Assembly: GCA_905250025.1 (NCBI GenBank)
Contig: CAJNOJ010000233.1
Location: forward strand, 97,205 to 161,204
DNA from: Adineta ricciae
Lineage: Eukaryota > Rotifera > Eurotatoria > Adinetida > Adinetidae
DNA: 64,000 bases
Direction of reading: 5' to 3'
Positions 24,718 through 35,691 of this stretch are shown piece by piece. The notes under the pieces were generated by a model. That model worked only from the letters and a program-made list of their open reading frames with translations, was not told the origin of the DNA and made no database searches. The first letter of the stretch is position 1. Each line of letters starts with the position of its first letter. A program made the translations under genes and the position numbers.

Positions 24718-26628
24718 ATGGATCAAATCAAACGTCAACGATGTGATAGTTTCAACGACAATAAAAGACAGAAAACCGATGATTGGTATGTTGAAAAGAA
24801 TTAATCTTCCATGAGAATTTCTTTTTTTATTATTTCTATGATTTAGTTGTGTTACACGATTTGAAGATCTCGCGAACGAAATTATCTATGAAATTTTTGA
24901 TTATCTTGATTCTTATCATGTTCACAAAGCATTTTCCAGTCTCAATTATCGATTTCAATCTTTTCTCATAGAATCAAATCTTCCACTTCGAATCAACATT
25001 CCTCTCATGTCTCCATCAACATTTCATCGTTACAATAATGATATTATTCAACCCAACATTCAACGAATTCATTCCATTCACGTTTCACATTATTTTATGT
25101 ATGATGAACAAACACTTCCATTAACACAAATGACATTCCTTCGATCACTTGTCATCGAAAACATTGAGTCTGAATGCTTACAAAATCTGGCCAATCAATT
25201 AATTTCGTTATCACATTTATCTTCATTGAGTATTATGATTATCGATACAGTTAAAGATAAAATTGGTATTTATGAACAAATCTTTCGTTTACCTTCATTA
25301 CGTTATTTCAAATTATTATTGGAAAATCCAAGGTATCAATCATGTGATGTATCATCGATTCACCTGAACGAACAAAGTTCGATCGAACATTTAGTTATTG
25401 ATCATCAAATCAAATATATCCAGCTCAATAGTTTTCTTTCATATGTCCCTCGACTACGTCATCTTTCTTTACAATTATCATCAGATTATGAATATTCACT
25501 AATCAATGTACCATGTCATGTTCTAGACAGTTTAACACATCTATCTCTGAAATCAACTTACCAACTGAGATTCGAGACATTGGAACGTATTCTTATCAAT
25601 CATTTTTCTCTTGTTGAGGTTTTACGTCTCTCTGTATCGCTAACGACTTTAGATGCGAACAAATGGAAACAATTGATATCGACACATCTATCAAAATTAC
25701 GTATTTTTGATGTCAGGTTTAAATTTTATTCATATAATAATGCAAAAGATGTAGCGTATGAAGAGCAAGTTACTCAATTTCAATCATCGTTTTGGATTGA
25801 ACGTCAATGGTTTTTTCATTCTGAAATAATTCGACTTCGATACCCAGAGCAAAAACTTTTCTTTTCAGTGAATGCATATCGGTAAATACTAATGACGAGG
25901 TTTTTCACAAGGTTTAAGAGTTATGTTTCATAACGTATTTTAGAAAAAAAGATTATAGAATATATAAACAATCCAATGAAGAAAGTTTCACAGATGAAAT
26001 TCGAACAATGTTCTACTCAGTTGACCATGTTGAAATTGGAGATGAAAGAGCAATGAATCAGTCTATGTCTTACTTCCCGAATGCTAATAAACTTACTTTC
26101 GAAGATCAATTTTCAAGCGCTGGCTATTTGCTACTTTCAGTCGGTGTCAATCGTATTTTATCTTTACAACGAATAAAAACTTTAGTGATCAAATGTCATC
26201 ATTTTTCTCTGATGAAAATGATTGACTTATTATCATGTATTCCTAATCTTCAAATATTAGCATTTCAAACAATGCCTCTTTACAAAGAAGAAGGAAAATC
26301 CATTGAACAAAACGACAAATTTCAATTATTGTCAGAGACAAATTCCATCACGAATATCAGTTTTAAAGAACGATCTACGCCAGACAAAATCGAATTACTT
26401 ATAAAGTTATTTCCTCGTATTCAGTATCTTGCAATGAATACATATATGAAAGATATGAAAGTTATATTACAACTTTTAGTAAAGCAAAATACCCCTGATC
26501 TACTATTAACATGTTTTACATATGCAGGTGAAGTGTATTTTCGACATCTGACTGGCTTAATTCAATCTAAAGTATTATCTACTGATTACAAAGTAACACA
26601 TGCTGGAAGAAAATTATACTTATGGTAA
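24718..26628 (+). CDS. F-box protein 2 (copy A)
   Basis: Exons 24718-24785, 24847-25881 and 25944-26628 give 595 residues. The N-terminus MDQIKRQRCDSFND is followed by the F-box-like motif RFEDLANEIIYEIFDYLDSY, and then leucine-rich repeats (LRSLVIENIE, LSHLSSLSIMIID, LRHLSLQLS). It is predicted to be a substrate-recognition subunit of an SCF ubiquitin ligase. All frames are open, and the partner in copy B is the same length. It differs from F-box 1 throughout but keeps identical intron phases. Confidence 0.87.
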
Positions 26629-26778
26629 TAATGTATTGATCTCCTGACAGACAGTAAAGTTTTGTTTTGTTTTCGTGTACGTGCTAACAACTTTGTGTTT
26701 CAGACTTCCGCTTTTTTGTATATCTTTGATTCAGATAATCTGCATTAACCATGAAAAGGATCGATTTTCTATTGTACG

Positions 26779-27475
26779 TCATACTATCAGAGTTTTTCCT
26801 CTATATTCATAGAACGCAACTGATTTAATAGTAACTCCATCTGTTGACAAAAGTTGCGTGGGTCGACCAACCAATCCGACGTCGCCTAAACTTGTATTGT
26901 AAGCTGGATTTTGTCTTTGAATGCATTTCGGTGCTTGTAAATCGAAATAAGAACAGAGATTCGAATTGAAATTATCATAAGTCAAACAAATCTGATGAAG
27001 TAATCCATCGTAGAATAAATTGGAATGTGAAGATTATCATAATCTTCATATCTTCCCAAAACATTCTCAAGTGTTTCATTATGAATCGCCATTGCAAAAA
27101 ACGAAATCTTTTCATCAATAAATTTCTTCGCAGGAAACAAAACACAAACACTACGATTTTGATTTCCATTGATCAACGTATTCGTATTAGCATACATAAA
27201 ATTTGTTCCTTGATCTTCCGACGGCATCTTCCAAAATGGATCGCAGGTCAAATCTTGAAAAAAAGCCAAGATTCTATGCAAAACAAAGTTTCTATAAGCA
27301 CTCACGTTCGGTTTCACAAGATAACTTCACCGTTTGCAGCACGGCGAGTTCGACGAGAATTGGATTTTTCGCATTGATAACTCGGGAGATAAAACAAGTT
27401 CGAATCAAAATCGATGGAGCAAAAAGGAGAAAAACAATGAAGAATCTCTATCCGATGTTTCAAACGCATTTGCAA
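26779..27475 (-). pseudogene. Decayed small secreted-protein gene (copy A)
   Basis: The copy B partner begins with a clear signal peptide (MRFFVVFLLFTPLVLVQS) followed by RRTRRAA, a dibasic processing-like site. In copy A the equivalent ATG is followed, within the signal peptide, by two extra bases, so signal and mature parts are in different frames. Downstream pieces KMPSEDQGTNFMYANTN and ICLTYDNFNSNLCSYFDL to LIV (stop at 26779) are in separate frames without convincing splice sites. I infer a formerly secreted protein that is broken in both copies; the function is unknown. Confidence 0.45.
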
Positions 27476-27657
27476 AACGTTCTTTCTTTTATACGTCAGC
27501 AGATTTTTCTTCAAACACCGACAATATTTAAATCTGATGAAAGCATTCATTCATTTAGATCAACAGAGCCTTTCCGTTTGAATAATATCATAAGTTTATT
27601 TTTTGATAAAAATCTCTTTTTATCTGTACATTATTAGAAAAACCTTCGTTAAATCGC

Positions 27658-27981
27658 TTAATAATATCCATAACCACCTCCATAACCACCATTATAACCT
27701 CCACCGAAACCTCCGCCATAGGGCTGATGGCCTCCAAATCCACCACCCATTCCAAAGTTTCCACCCATTCCACCGCCCATTCCAAATCCACCATTTGGAT
27801 TTCCGCCGAACATATTGTCAACAATCATTCCCATTGGACCTGAAACAAAGAAATTGCATAAAAAAAAGAAGAATTTTCCGTCGTAGACTTTACTGTTCAA
27901 TCCACCAGGTACGAGACTGTTGATGGCAAAATCCGAGGCTAATTCTCCAAAGCCACCAGCGAAGGGATTACTTCCGTACAT
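27658..27981 (-). CDS. Small glycine-rich protein (copy A)
   Basis: Two exons (27981-27894 and 27839-27658, intron 54 nt) give 89 residues. The first exon, MYGSNPFAGGFGELASDF, leads to PMGMIVDNMFGGNPNGGFG. The C-terminus is GFGM/GGG/GGY repeats ending GGGYGYY. Such Gly/Tyr-rich tails occur in structural cuticle, shell or RNA-associated proteins. There is no signal peptide, and the function is unknown. The Gly blocks are permuted compared with copy B. Confidence 0.7.
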   Translation of the reverse strand: MYGSNPFAGGFGELASDFAINSLVPGGLNSKVYDGKFFFFLCNFFVSGPMGMIVDNMFGGNPNGGFGMGGGMGGNFGMGGGFGGHQPYGGGFGGGYNGGYGGGYGYY

Positions 27982-28666
27982 ATTGTATTGAAAACGAATA
28001 AGCAACCTTTGGTATTTAGAAATAAAAATGAGACTGAAAACAAGATAATATTGTTCTGTTATTTATACATTTTGTTCTTCATGGACAAAAAAAATATAAT
28101 CACTCGAGCATAAAAATGCGTCATTGTTTCGTATTATCTTTTCATCATTCATTATTTCGTTTATTCTTCATACCACGTTTTGGTACAATCAACTCGATTT
28201 TTTTCTACATACTTTTATCATAAAAGTAGCCACGTCATTAGTTTTACTCGAAAATACCGAAGATTATTCACATTTGAAATCACGCTCAGTCTTAAAATAC
28301 TCAGTTTTTCATCAACAAAATCACTGTTTACTTGATAACTTCGCCAAGTCCATACATCTCATCTCTTTCTCTCCAACTAAAAATAGTCTAAACACACAAC
28401 CTCCAAGTGAAGGATCACGTCTTGGTTTGAAAAACTAACCGTTTCGCCACTCATCTATTGTTCTTTCACGAACGCTCCAATATGTGTAATAGCAATTAAT
28501 AAAAATGATTTCATATAAGATTTCACGCCCAGTACGTGTAGAATCTTTGATTGTGGATCGATTTCTATCATGTGAAGGTCATGATGATGAAGATGAGATT
28601 GAATTGTGAACGTGATGGTTGAGCGGAGAATAAATGTGATTTGAGGAATTTGATCATTTGAAGAAA
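27982..28666. promoter_or_regulatory. Region between divergent Gly-rich and SLC43-like genes
   Basis: About 680 bp lie between two divergent starts and are conserved with 47689-48406. No gene is supported; T-rich and short low-complexity tracts are present. By position it should carry both promoters. Confidence 0.35.
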
Positions 28667-30335
28667 ATGGAATTTGTGAGAAGGAATCCGAATTTTTATA
28701 AATCGTTGGGAGTTTTGATTTTGCTGATTGAAATGAATTTACTTGGTGGAACTATTTTCGGCTTTCCAGCACTTTTTCCTATTTTAAGTCAAATGAAAAT
28801 TTATCAAAATTCATCTCAAATTAAACATTTTCAAGTAATGTTTTGTCCTTTTCTGCTTTGTCTTTATTATTTTTTTCTCGAAAGAACGCATTGACAATTG
28901 GAATCGCTGCATTCGATTCACCCGCTTTTTTCATCGGAATTCTAATCGACAAATTCGGTTGTCGATTTGTTAAACTAATTTCAATGTAAAATCTCATTTT
29001 CTCCCAAAATTTCCGCGAAAAACTTCTTTTTTTTTTCAGAATTTTTCACATCATCGGATGGTTATCCTTGGCATTACTTAAGCCAGGTGACTGAAAATTC
29101 TTTTTTTTCCATCCTAATAATCTCGTTTACCCAAAGGTCGCGATTGGTTAATGTATCTTCATTGTATATTTTCCTCCATCAGTGGAATTATGATCCTGCT
29201 GACGAGTTATACATCTGCGAATTACTTTTCCAAGTCCCGTGCGCTTGTTTCTTCACTTTTAGCAGGAGCGGGAATCTCCGCGACGATGTGGTTCGCAGTT
29301 TTTCAAGTAATCAAACGGAAAAAATGAATACTTTCGAAAAATTTCGTTTTTCAAGATTTTGATTGATAGAAATTCTTGTGAATTGAGCACATTGGCATAC
29401 GTTTGGTTGGGATTCGGTCTGCTGATCTTCTTAACGTCGTTTCTTTTCCTCGATTGGAATTATTCGTTTTGGAATTTACCCTACAAATTTGATATTCAAC
29501 TTGAATCAACTGCCGATCAAAATCACGAAATTAATTTCTGGAAAACTCTTCGAGATCCTTTGTATATCTCCGTTGTTTTGTTTCTGAGTGTTCTTATCAT
29601 TCCAACCGTATTTCTTTCGGTTGTTTGGCAACCGTTGATACAGTTTATTACAAATCAAAACAAATCATCAAGTCGATCGTATACATTCGCATATAACATT
29701 TCAACACTATCGGCAATCGTTATTTGTCCACTTAATGGTTATTTACTCGGCTTCAAAGCGGATCGAAGTAAATGGGAAAAGCTTTTTTTTGGAGAGAATA
29801 AAGTTTTGTTTTGAAGGTCAAAAACAGAAACTGTTGAATATTTCGATCGTTGAAACGATTTCTTGGTTATTAAATGCGATTTTGTGTTTGATAACTATGT
29901 TTCCATCGACACCGAACATCGTCATTCCAATTTTAGTATTGAACTGTTTCTGTCGTTCGACAGTTGTCGCTGGATGTCAATCGGTGATTTCAACGTTGTA
30001 AGTTTCACTTCTTCTCGATAATTTAAAAGAATAATTCAAAGAAAACAGTTTTCCATCTCGATACATCGGCCGTTTGACTGGAATTATGTGGAGCTTCGTC
30101 GGTGGTTTTACTTTTATTCAACTTTTATTAATAAAACTAGTCGATGAGATCAATCAATCATGGAAAGTAAGTGAAACTTAATTGTTTATCTTTCAAAATT
30201 TTTCGTTAGGCTTGGTTAATCATCTTAATCATGGCCCTATTGATGAGTTCACATCTGATTCAAGTTTGGATCAAATATTTCAAATTTCAAACTCCACAAA
30301 TTAACAATTCGTACTTGACAAACACAAGATTCTGA
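28667..30335 (+). pseudogene. SLC43-like major facilitator transporter with frameshift (copy A)
   Basis: The first exon (MEFVRRNPNFYKSLGVLIL) contains LLGGTIFGFPALFPIL, a span typical of the SLC43 (LAT3/LAT4/ENBT1) family. A short exon follows with the MFS loop GILIDKFGCRFVKLIS. Later exons carry about ten more spans and end WIKYFKFQTPQINN. Introns of about 50 nt separate about seven exons. In copy B the frame is open. In copy A a TTTT run at 29809-29812 has one T more than copy B and shifts the frame to a stop (GTT TTG TTT TGA). A 3-bp difference lies just before it. Either this allele is recently broken or the base is a homopolymer error. The family moves large neutral amino acids or nucleobases across the plasma membrane. 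Confidence 0.75.
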
Positions 30336-30465
30336 TCGGTACTCTTTCTGACAAGACGAGGAAAAGACATGTTCGATTTTATCAACATATTTCCGTGCGA
30401 TACGAAACAAAACATAACAAAGAAAAGAAAGTCGAATATATTTCTTGTATAAACAATATCCATTA

Positions 30466-31847
30466 TCATCCGTCAATATCTTGTTTTTCTTCTACCTGAG
30501 TGAATTCTGTCAGAGATTTTAATATCGAAGGAAGTTCTTCATTTGGCTGATTTAACTCCTGTAAATAATCATGTCGTTGTTGTTCATTGTCGCAATGAAA
30601 ATATTTCTCATTGTTATTCAATTGGTCGATCATAGATTTCAGCGAAATATGCAGTGCTTGACATAACTGATGAATTAATCTCATTTGTCGATGACATTCC
30701 TTTACAATCAACGATCGCGTTCCCATCAAACTCATTCGCTCATCTCCGGAAGTCAATAGTTTGTCATTGAGAATCTAAAATGATATCTGCTGGTCAAATC
30801 AGGAGAGAAAAAAAGCAAAACAGACTTGTTTTGTGAATTGAACATGTTGTGAAAGTATCGCGAAGGACTGCTGAAAGTGTGACCAATGTTCGGATAATGT
30901 CTTTACTTCGTCGGTAATGTTTGTTAAGAACTCCAAATCATATTCGCGTTTGATTTGTTCGAATTGGATGGTTTGATTTTGGTCAACTGTTGATTGAAGA
31001 CATGTCTGTGCGTAAATGTGTTCTTCACGAGCCTTTTTCACAGCTGCTAATGCTTTTTCGACATCTTCTTTTGTTCCTCGACGATTTTTGTATGAAAGTA
31101 ACATTTTGTTGTAATGTTCGTCAGCGCGTTTTTCAAGTTCGGATTTGGATTTGATTTCTTCCGTTTTTTCGTCGATTTGTTCATCTGAAGGAATTTGAAT
31201 CCATGTTTCATCGTAAATCTTTTGCTTATTTGAAGATGTTATGGTCAAAATACGAATAAATTCATCGAATTGTGAACTTTGCTTCAGAGGAAATTCATTG
31301 ACAAATCGTTCGAATGTTTCTTTGATATCTGTGATGTTTTTCCAAAAGAAATCCAATGTTTCCGGATCATCAGCTTCACTTTGAATACTGTGAAAAGAAG
31401 ACAACCAGTTTGAAGAATTTTCCAAGATGAGATCATTGATTTGGTTGAATTTATTTAGAAGATTTTTCATTTCAACTGATTGTTGCAATAGAAAAGAATG
31501 TAATTCGTCATTGGAATCCAATTGTAGATGGTCTTTAGAGGAAAATATTATCACACGATTCAGATGATTCACAGCTCGAGATCCCTTAGTGAAATGATCT
31601 ACCCAATCTTTGTCCAGTTCAAATCGCTGTGGTTGTTCTGGTTGTGTAGTCAGCCATGGAATGAAGAGATATATTGATAATAATACAATTGATAGAGCGG
31701 CAATCTTTGAAATTGAAACTATAAAAGAAAAAGACTCCGTTTCAGAAGAAAGTTCATTCGTTGGTTTTCAAGTTACAAAAATGTATAATAGTTCAAATTT
31801 AGGTATACAATCATCCAAGTCATACTACGTCTACTATAGTTCTTCAT
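30466..31847 (-). CDS. Single-span membrane protein with coiled-coil domain (copy A)
   Basis: A short first exon (ATG 31847, MKNYSRR) splices to an exon with a membrane span near the N-terminus (ISKIAALSIVLLSIYLFIPW). A long charged helical domain follows, with EKRADEHYNKMLLSYKNRR, VEKALAAVKKAREEH and other heptad-like stretches. A third exon starts ILNDKLLTSGDERMS and ends EEKQDIDG. One span at the N-terminus with a large helical domain suggests type II orientation or a tail facing the cytosol. No family is recognised. It lies 82 bp downstream of the GTPase 1 stop on the same strand and is convergent with the transporter (130 bp). Confidence 0.7.
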
Positions 31848-31929
31848 AGTCGAAATGAATCTGACGGTATACTGATGAAAATGATTTATTTCGAAGATAG
31901 GTAAACTAGCAGAAGAACATCTGACTATA

Positions 31930-32793
31930 CTACAAAATCTCACAGCATTTTCGATGTTGACGAACGCCATCGTGCGACCTAGAAGTACCGGGTAGAATTG
32001 CGCGTCTTTCGTCTGGTTGCGATCGTTGTCTTTGATCAATGTTAAATGGTTTTTTAATATTCCGAAGCAATTGAATAAGATTTCGTCGGTAATCATAAAC
32101 AGTTTCAAATTGCTCAGTAACCAATTCCAAATCTTTTCGATTCACTCCATCGTGGCTTATTGAACCAGAAAAATAAATTCCTTGACGAAAATATGGTACA
32201 ACTGTTCGAAAATTGACATCGTTTTCAATTTCATCTAATAGACGTTGACGTTCTCGTTCACCTTTCAATTCACATCGAGTAATGACCAAACATAAATTCG
32301 AACAAATCGGTTCGCCGAAATAATTGACTAGTTTATGTAAAATATCAATATCTGCGTCATTGACTCCCGCTTCGAACGATGTACAAAAACATATCAGATG
32401 AACTTTTCGGATGTTGTTTTCAATGCAAAAGTTATGCACATTGTTGATCGATGTGTCTTTTTGTCTCATTGATCCATTGAAAGGTTCAGATGTTTCGATA
32501 ATAGTTAATGAAAGATTTGAATCGCGCAATGAAAATGGTGGATAAAGAATCGTTGAAGGTGCTCCCGAAAATAATGAGGAGTTATTTGGTATGTAACAAG
32601 GATCTTGTAGAACATTTTTTAAAGTCGTTTTTCCGATGTGTTGCCGACCGATGATGAGGATGTTTTTCTGTAGATTATTTTGATTGGATGGCGTGTTTCT
32701 TTGTTTTGCTCTGTAAAGTTCTTTTATCTGATTGACTATTGATTCTTGTGTGACGTGTTTATTGGAATTCGACTGATTTTCTCGAGGAAACAT
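31930..32793 (-). CDS. AIG1-like GTPase 1, CaaX ending (copy A)
   Basis: This is a single exon of 287 residues. G1 is GRQHIGKT (about residues 49-56). G4 is TRCE in the ITRCELKGE segment, as in AIG1/GIMAP proteins. G3, normally DTPG, is degenerate (IIETSEPF). The chain ends KCCEIL, so the last four residues CEIL form a CaaX box, with Leu favouring geranylgeranylation. AIG1 GTPases act on membranes in immune or stress signalling; the altered G3 suggests binding without normal hydrolysis. The sequence TTTCAG sits 4 nt before the ATG, like a splice acceptor. It forms a minus-strand pair with GTPase 2 immediately upstream (47 bp). Confidence 0.8.
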   Translation of the reverse strand: MFPRENQSNSNKHVTQESIVNQIKELYRAKQRNTPSNQNNLQKNILIIGRQHIGKTTLKNVLQDPCYIPNNSSLFSGAPSTILYPPFSLRDSNLSLTIIETSEPFNGSMRQKDTSINNVHNFCIENNIRKVHLICFCTSFEAGVNDADIDILHKLVNYFGEPICSNLCLVITRCELKGERERQRLLDEIENDVNFRTVVPYFRQGIYFSGSISHDGVNRKDLELVTEQFETVYDYRRNLIQLLRNIKKPFNIDQRQRSQPDERRAILPGTSRSHDGVRQHRKCCEIL

Positions 32794-32839
32794 TATCTGA
32801 AAGATATTTTAAAAAATAACGAACGTGTCGCATTTATTT

Positions 32840-33817
32840 TTATGAAATGGTACAGAATTTATTATTGTTTTGCTCTGATTTTAATCTTTCGATCTCCTCT
32901 AAAAGTTCTTCATTGCTTTCTGCAAGTTTTCGTAATTCCGTAAAATCACAATTCTTGATTTCGTATGGATCAGTTGCCGTACTGAATAGCTTGATTAACT
33001 TTGTTCGATATCCGCAAATCGTTTCGAATTGATGTTCGAGTGTCTCCTTGTGGCCCTGCGACCAATTATCTCGGTTTAAAACACCGTTAAAATAAATCCC
33101 TTTCTGAAAGTACGAAACAATATCCTTGAAATGGACATCACTGTTGATTTCGTTGACCAGTAGCTTACGATCTTCTTCGCTCTTCGATTCGCAGCGAGTA
33201 ATGATCAAACAGGAATTCTTGGAAACATCTTCTCCAAGAAAATTGATTAAGAGTTTTAAAGATTTTATATCTTCATTGTTAATACCGGATTCGAATGACG
33301 CACAGAAACAAACCAGATGAAATTTCGTAATTTCTCGGTTGATACATGTTTCAATTGTGTTAAGAATCGTTTCGTTGTCTTTGATTTTGTGAGATGCCGA
33401 TCCATGTTCAAATAATCCGGGTGTATCAATGATATTCAACACAGTAACGGCTTCTTCTTCTTTCATAAACTCTAAATTTGTGTTCGTTTTTTCATTGCGT
33501 TGTTGTTCTCCTTCATTTTCTGTATTTATTGAATCAGTTGATTGGTCTATGTCAGCTTTTGCACCTTCGACGATATATGATTGGAATTCAGCAACTCGTG
33601 TTTCTGCGTAGAGTGTCGATGATGTACCTATCTTACGAGGATCGACTAGAACATTTTTTATTGTACTTTTGCCAGTACGAGTTCGACCGATCAGCAGGAC
33701 ATTCTTGAGAACAACTTTTCTTACTTTTTCCTGAACATATACATCATAAGCTTCATTAATAGACTTCGTGGTTTCTGCCTGTTTTTCTTGAACAGTCTTG
33801 TGCGATGATTTGAACAT
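32840..33817 (-). CDS. AIG1-like GTPase 2, CaaX ending (copy A)
   Basis: This is a single exon of 325 residues. It has G1 GRTRTGKST, G3 IIDTPGLFEHG and G4 ITRCESKSE, all canonical for AIG1/GIMAP-type GTPases, and an insert (about residues 85-120) rich in Glu/Asn between G1 and G3. The C-terminal helix is coiled-coil like (ELLEEIERLKSEQNNN) and ends CTIS, a CaaX box whose Ser favours farnesylation. Membrane-bound immune-type GTPase activity is the likely role. It is paired with GTPase 1 and the coiled-coil membrane protein on the same strand, and its upstream block is repeated twice more in the window. Confidence 0.86.
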   Translation of the reverse strand: MFKSSHKTVQEKQAETTKSINEAYDVYVQEKVRKVVLKNVLLIGRTRTGKSTIKNVLVDPRKIGTSSTLYAETRVAEFQSYIVEGAKADIDQSTDSINTENEGEQQRNEKTNTNLEFMKEEEAVTVLNIIDTPGLFEHGSASHKIKDNETILNTIETCINREITKFHLVCFCASFESGINNEDIKSLKLLINFLGEDVSKNSCLIITRCESKSEEDRKLLVNEINSDVHFKDIVSYFQKGIYFNGVLNRDNWSQGHKETLEHQFETICGYRTKLIKLFSTATDPYEIKNCDFTELRKLAESNEELLEEIERLKSEQNNNKFCTIS

Positions 33818-34140
33818 CTTTCAATGTATTAATAGACGAAGAACGCTGAAAATATGAATATGAAATCGATCCACTTCACTATAACTCAAAGTTTTTATCT
33901 TTCCAACATACCTTATTGATTTTTTTTCTCGTCCTTTCAGTTGCAAGCGACAAATGCGTAATAATAAACTCGCATATCACACAACATACATATATATTTG
34001 ATTCTATTGCCGTCTGCACGGCGTCCTCTTTCTTCTTCTATGTGAAAGAATGTTTTGTCGTTCTTATCTGCACATGTGTACCGAGTGGACTACACGTCAG
34101 TGGTTAGTTTCTCAGTGAAATAAAATTACGAATACTTTCT
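33818..34140 (-). promoter_or_regulatory. Upstream block of GTPase 2, first of three copies
   Basis: This roughly 320-bp stretch is nearly identical to 53528-53865 and to 63725-64000. It contains a T-rich segment, a conserved element including TGTGTACCGAGTGGACTAC, and a poly-T stretch at its left-strand end. Position immediately upstream of GTPase 2 in both complete copies suggests promoter or 5' untranslated sequence. Confidence 0.4.
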
Positions 34141-34266
34141 TTTTTTTTCGTTCTTGTGTTTCTTTATACGTCAGACACAGACGACAACGCATTCAATGTA
34201 GGAAAAAACCCAACGACTATCATTTCAGGTAATAGTAAGAGACAACTCTACAAGTTATTTCGAAAA

Positions 34267-35372
34267 TCAAAGTCCAACCGCTTGACAACTGAGATCCCAT
34301 AGTTTTCGTGCCGATTCAGGGTCGATACTTAATGGCGAGGATTGGCAAACAGCACAGTTTCTATTGAAAACAAAAGAAAAAGAAATTTTTTCAAAATGCA
34401 AAAGACAAAACGAACTGAAAGTATAACGATTTTGCTCTGTCTAAACTTGGTTCAACTGCACAATAAATCGATGTTTGCGCACCGCATTGAGCAGTTTTTG
34501 CGAACACCCATTTAGAAATACACATGATCGGATAATAAATCAGCGAAAGGAGACTTCCGATTTTCTCTTCCAATGGATCTTTGATTGATGTTGAGACAAA
34601 ACCTGGAGTCAAACAAAAGACATTCACATGTTCATCATCAGACAAATTCTTTTTAAATTGATACGATGATAAAATTTGAAATAATTTCGACACGGGATAC
34701 GATCCCATCATCCCCGACGAATTTCTTTGTGTAAATGCATCGGACCAATCAATTGGTTTTTTGACTAATCGATGAAGATCAGATGAAACATTGATAATCC
34801 TTGCTGATTCGGATTTCTTCAATTTGTCTAACAAAAGATTTGTCAATAAGAAATGTGAAAGGTAATTGCTCTGAATAACAGAATCGAAACCATCTTCCGT
34901 TTGTTTTTGTGGAGAATAACCTAAACCAGCATTACAGATCAACACATCCAAGTGTCTTTCTTCTTCGTTGAATAATTTCGCGAATTTTCGAACAGAATTC
35001 AATGAACTCAAATCACATTCCATTAAACGAAGATTTGTTTTGGAGCAATTCGTTTCTTTGAGAAGATTTTCAATAGCTTCGCGACCTTTAATCAAATTTC
35101 GACAAGCGATGACGACACGAGCATTTCGTTTAAGTAGATCCTTGGCTGTTTCATAACCAATTCCAGTATTTCCACCGGTGATTAAAATTGTTTTTCCATT
35201 CATTAATTGATTTGTCGATAAATATCGACGATTAACCCAATACTTATTGTACAACCATCCCGTTAGAACTAACAAAGAAAAAGAAGTAGGTCAATTTTAT
35301 TTTCACTTGAATAGAAGTACCAGTTCCACCGAAAACTAACAAAATTGATCGATATTTATGCAGACTAGTCAT
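34267..35372 (-). CDS. Retinol-dehydrogenase-like short-chain dehydrogenase
   Basis: Exons 35372-35321, 35268-34416 and 34360-34267 splice in phase to 332 residues. An N-terminal hydrophobic anchor (SILLVFGGTVLTGWLY) precedes the Rossmann motif TGGNTGIG (about residues 42-49). The family motifs CNAG, NVSS and the catalytic SYPVSK (Tyr and Lys) follow. The last short exon restores the family C-terminus (YFQNCAVCQ then ARKLWDLS). This layout is that of RDH11-14-type enzymes, NADP(H)-dependent reductases of retinal or related aldehydes anchored in the endoplasmic reticulum or mitochondria. The gene appears intact and has no copy B partner because copy B ends in Ns. Confidence 0.88.
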
Positions 35373-35655
35373 TGTTTTATTTCAAATGAATGATATCTTG
35401 TTCTATGTAGATAAGGAGGTCGTTCGTTCGTTCAATTAACAATTAATACATGACTCACTGGTGACATCTATACTTCTGTGATTAAATCGAGACTATCTGG
35501 AAAATCTTTTTCTAAGATTCTACTGAATAATGTCGAAAGTAAAAAGATCGAATTTAAAAAGATCGAAAATAAAAAAATATCGAATACGCAAATTATACAA
35601 ACATCGAAAAATGGACAAGGTGCGAATGATTTAGTTTGAGAAAGGTATTGTTCTT

Positions 35656-35672
35656 CACCCTCACCCTCACCC
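35656..35672. repeat. Telomere-like C-rich tract
   Basis: Nearly three CACCCT units (CACCCTCACCCTCACCC) lie 20 bp left of the point (35692) where similarity to 56516 and onward begins. The other strand reads GGGTGA repeats, close to the G-rich telomere repeats reported for bdelloids. Confidence 0.5.
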
Positions 35673-35691
35673 GATCAATTTTCAGGTTAAC

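Noticed and set aside
27588-27923. His-rich or Glu/Val-rich frames overlapping the Gly-rich gene
   Set aside because: They are other-frame readings of the GGN repeats; the Gly-rich frame has proper start, splice and stop.
33429-33708. Plus-strand frames opposite the GTPases
   Set aside because: The GTPase motifs on the minus strand explain the open frames.
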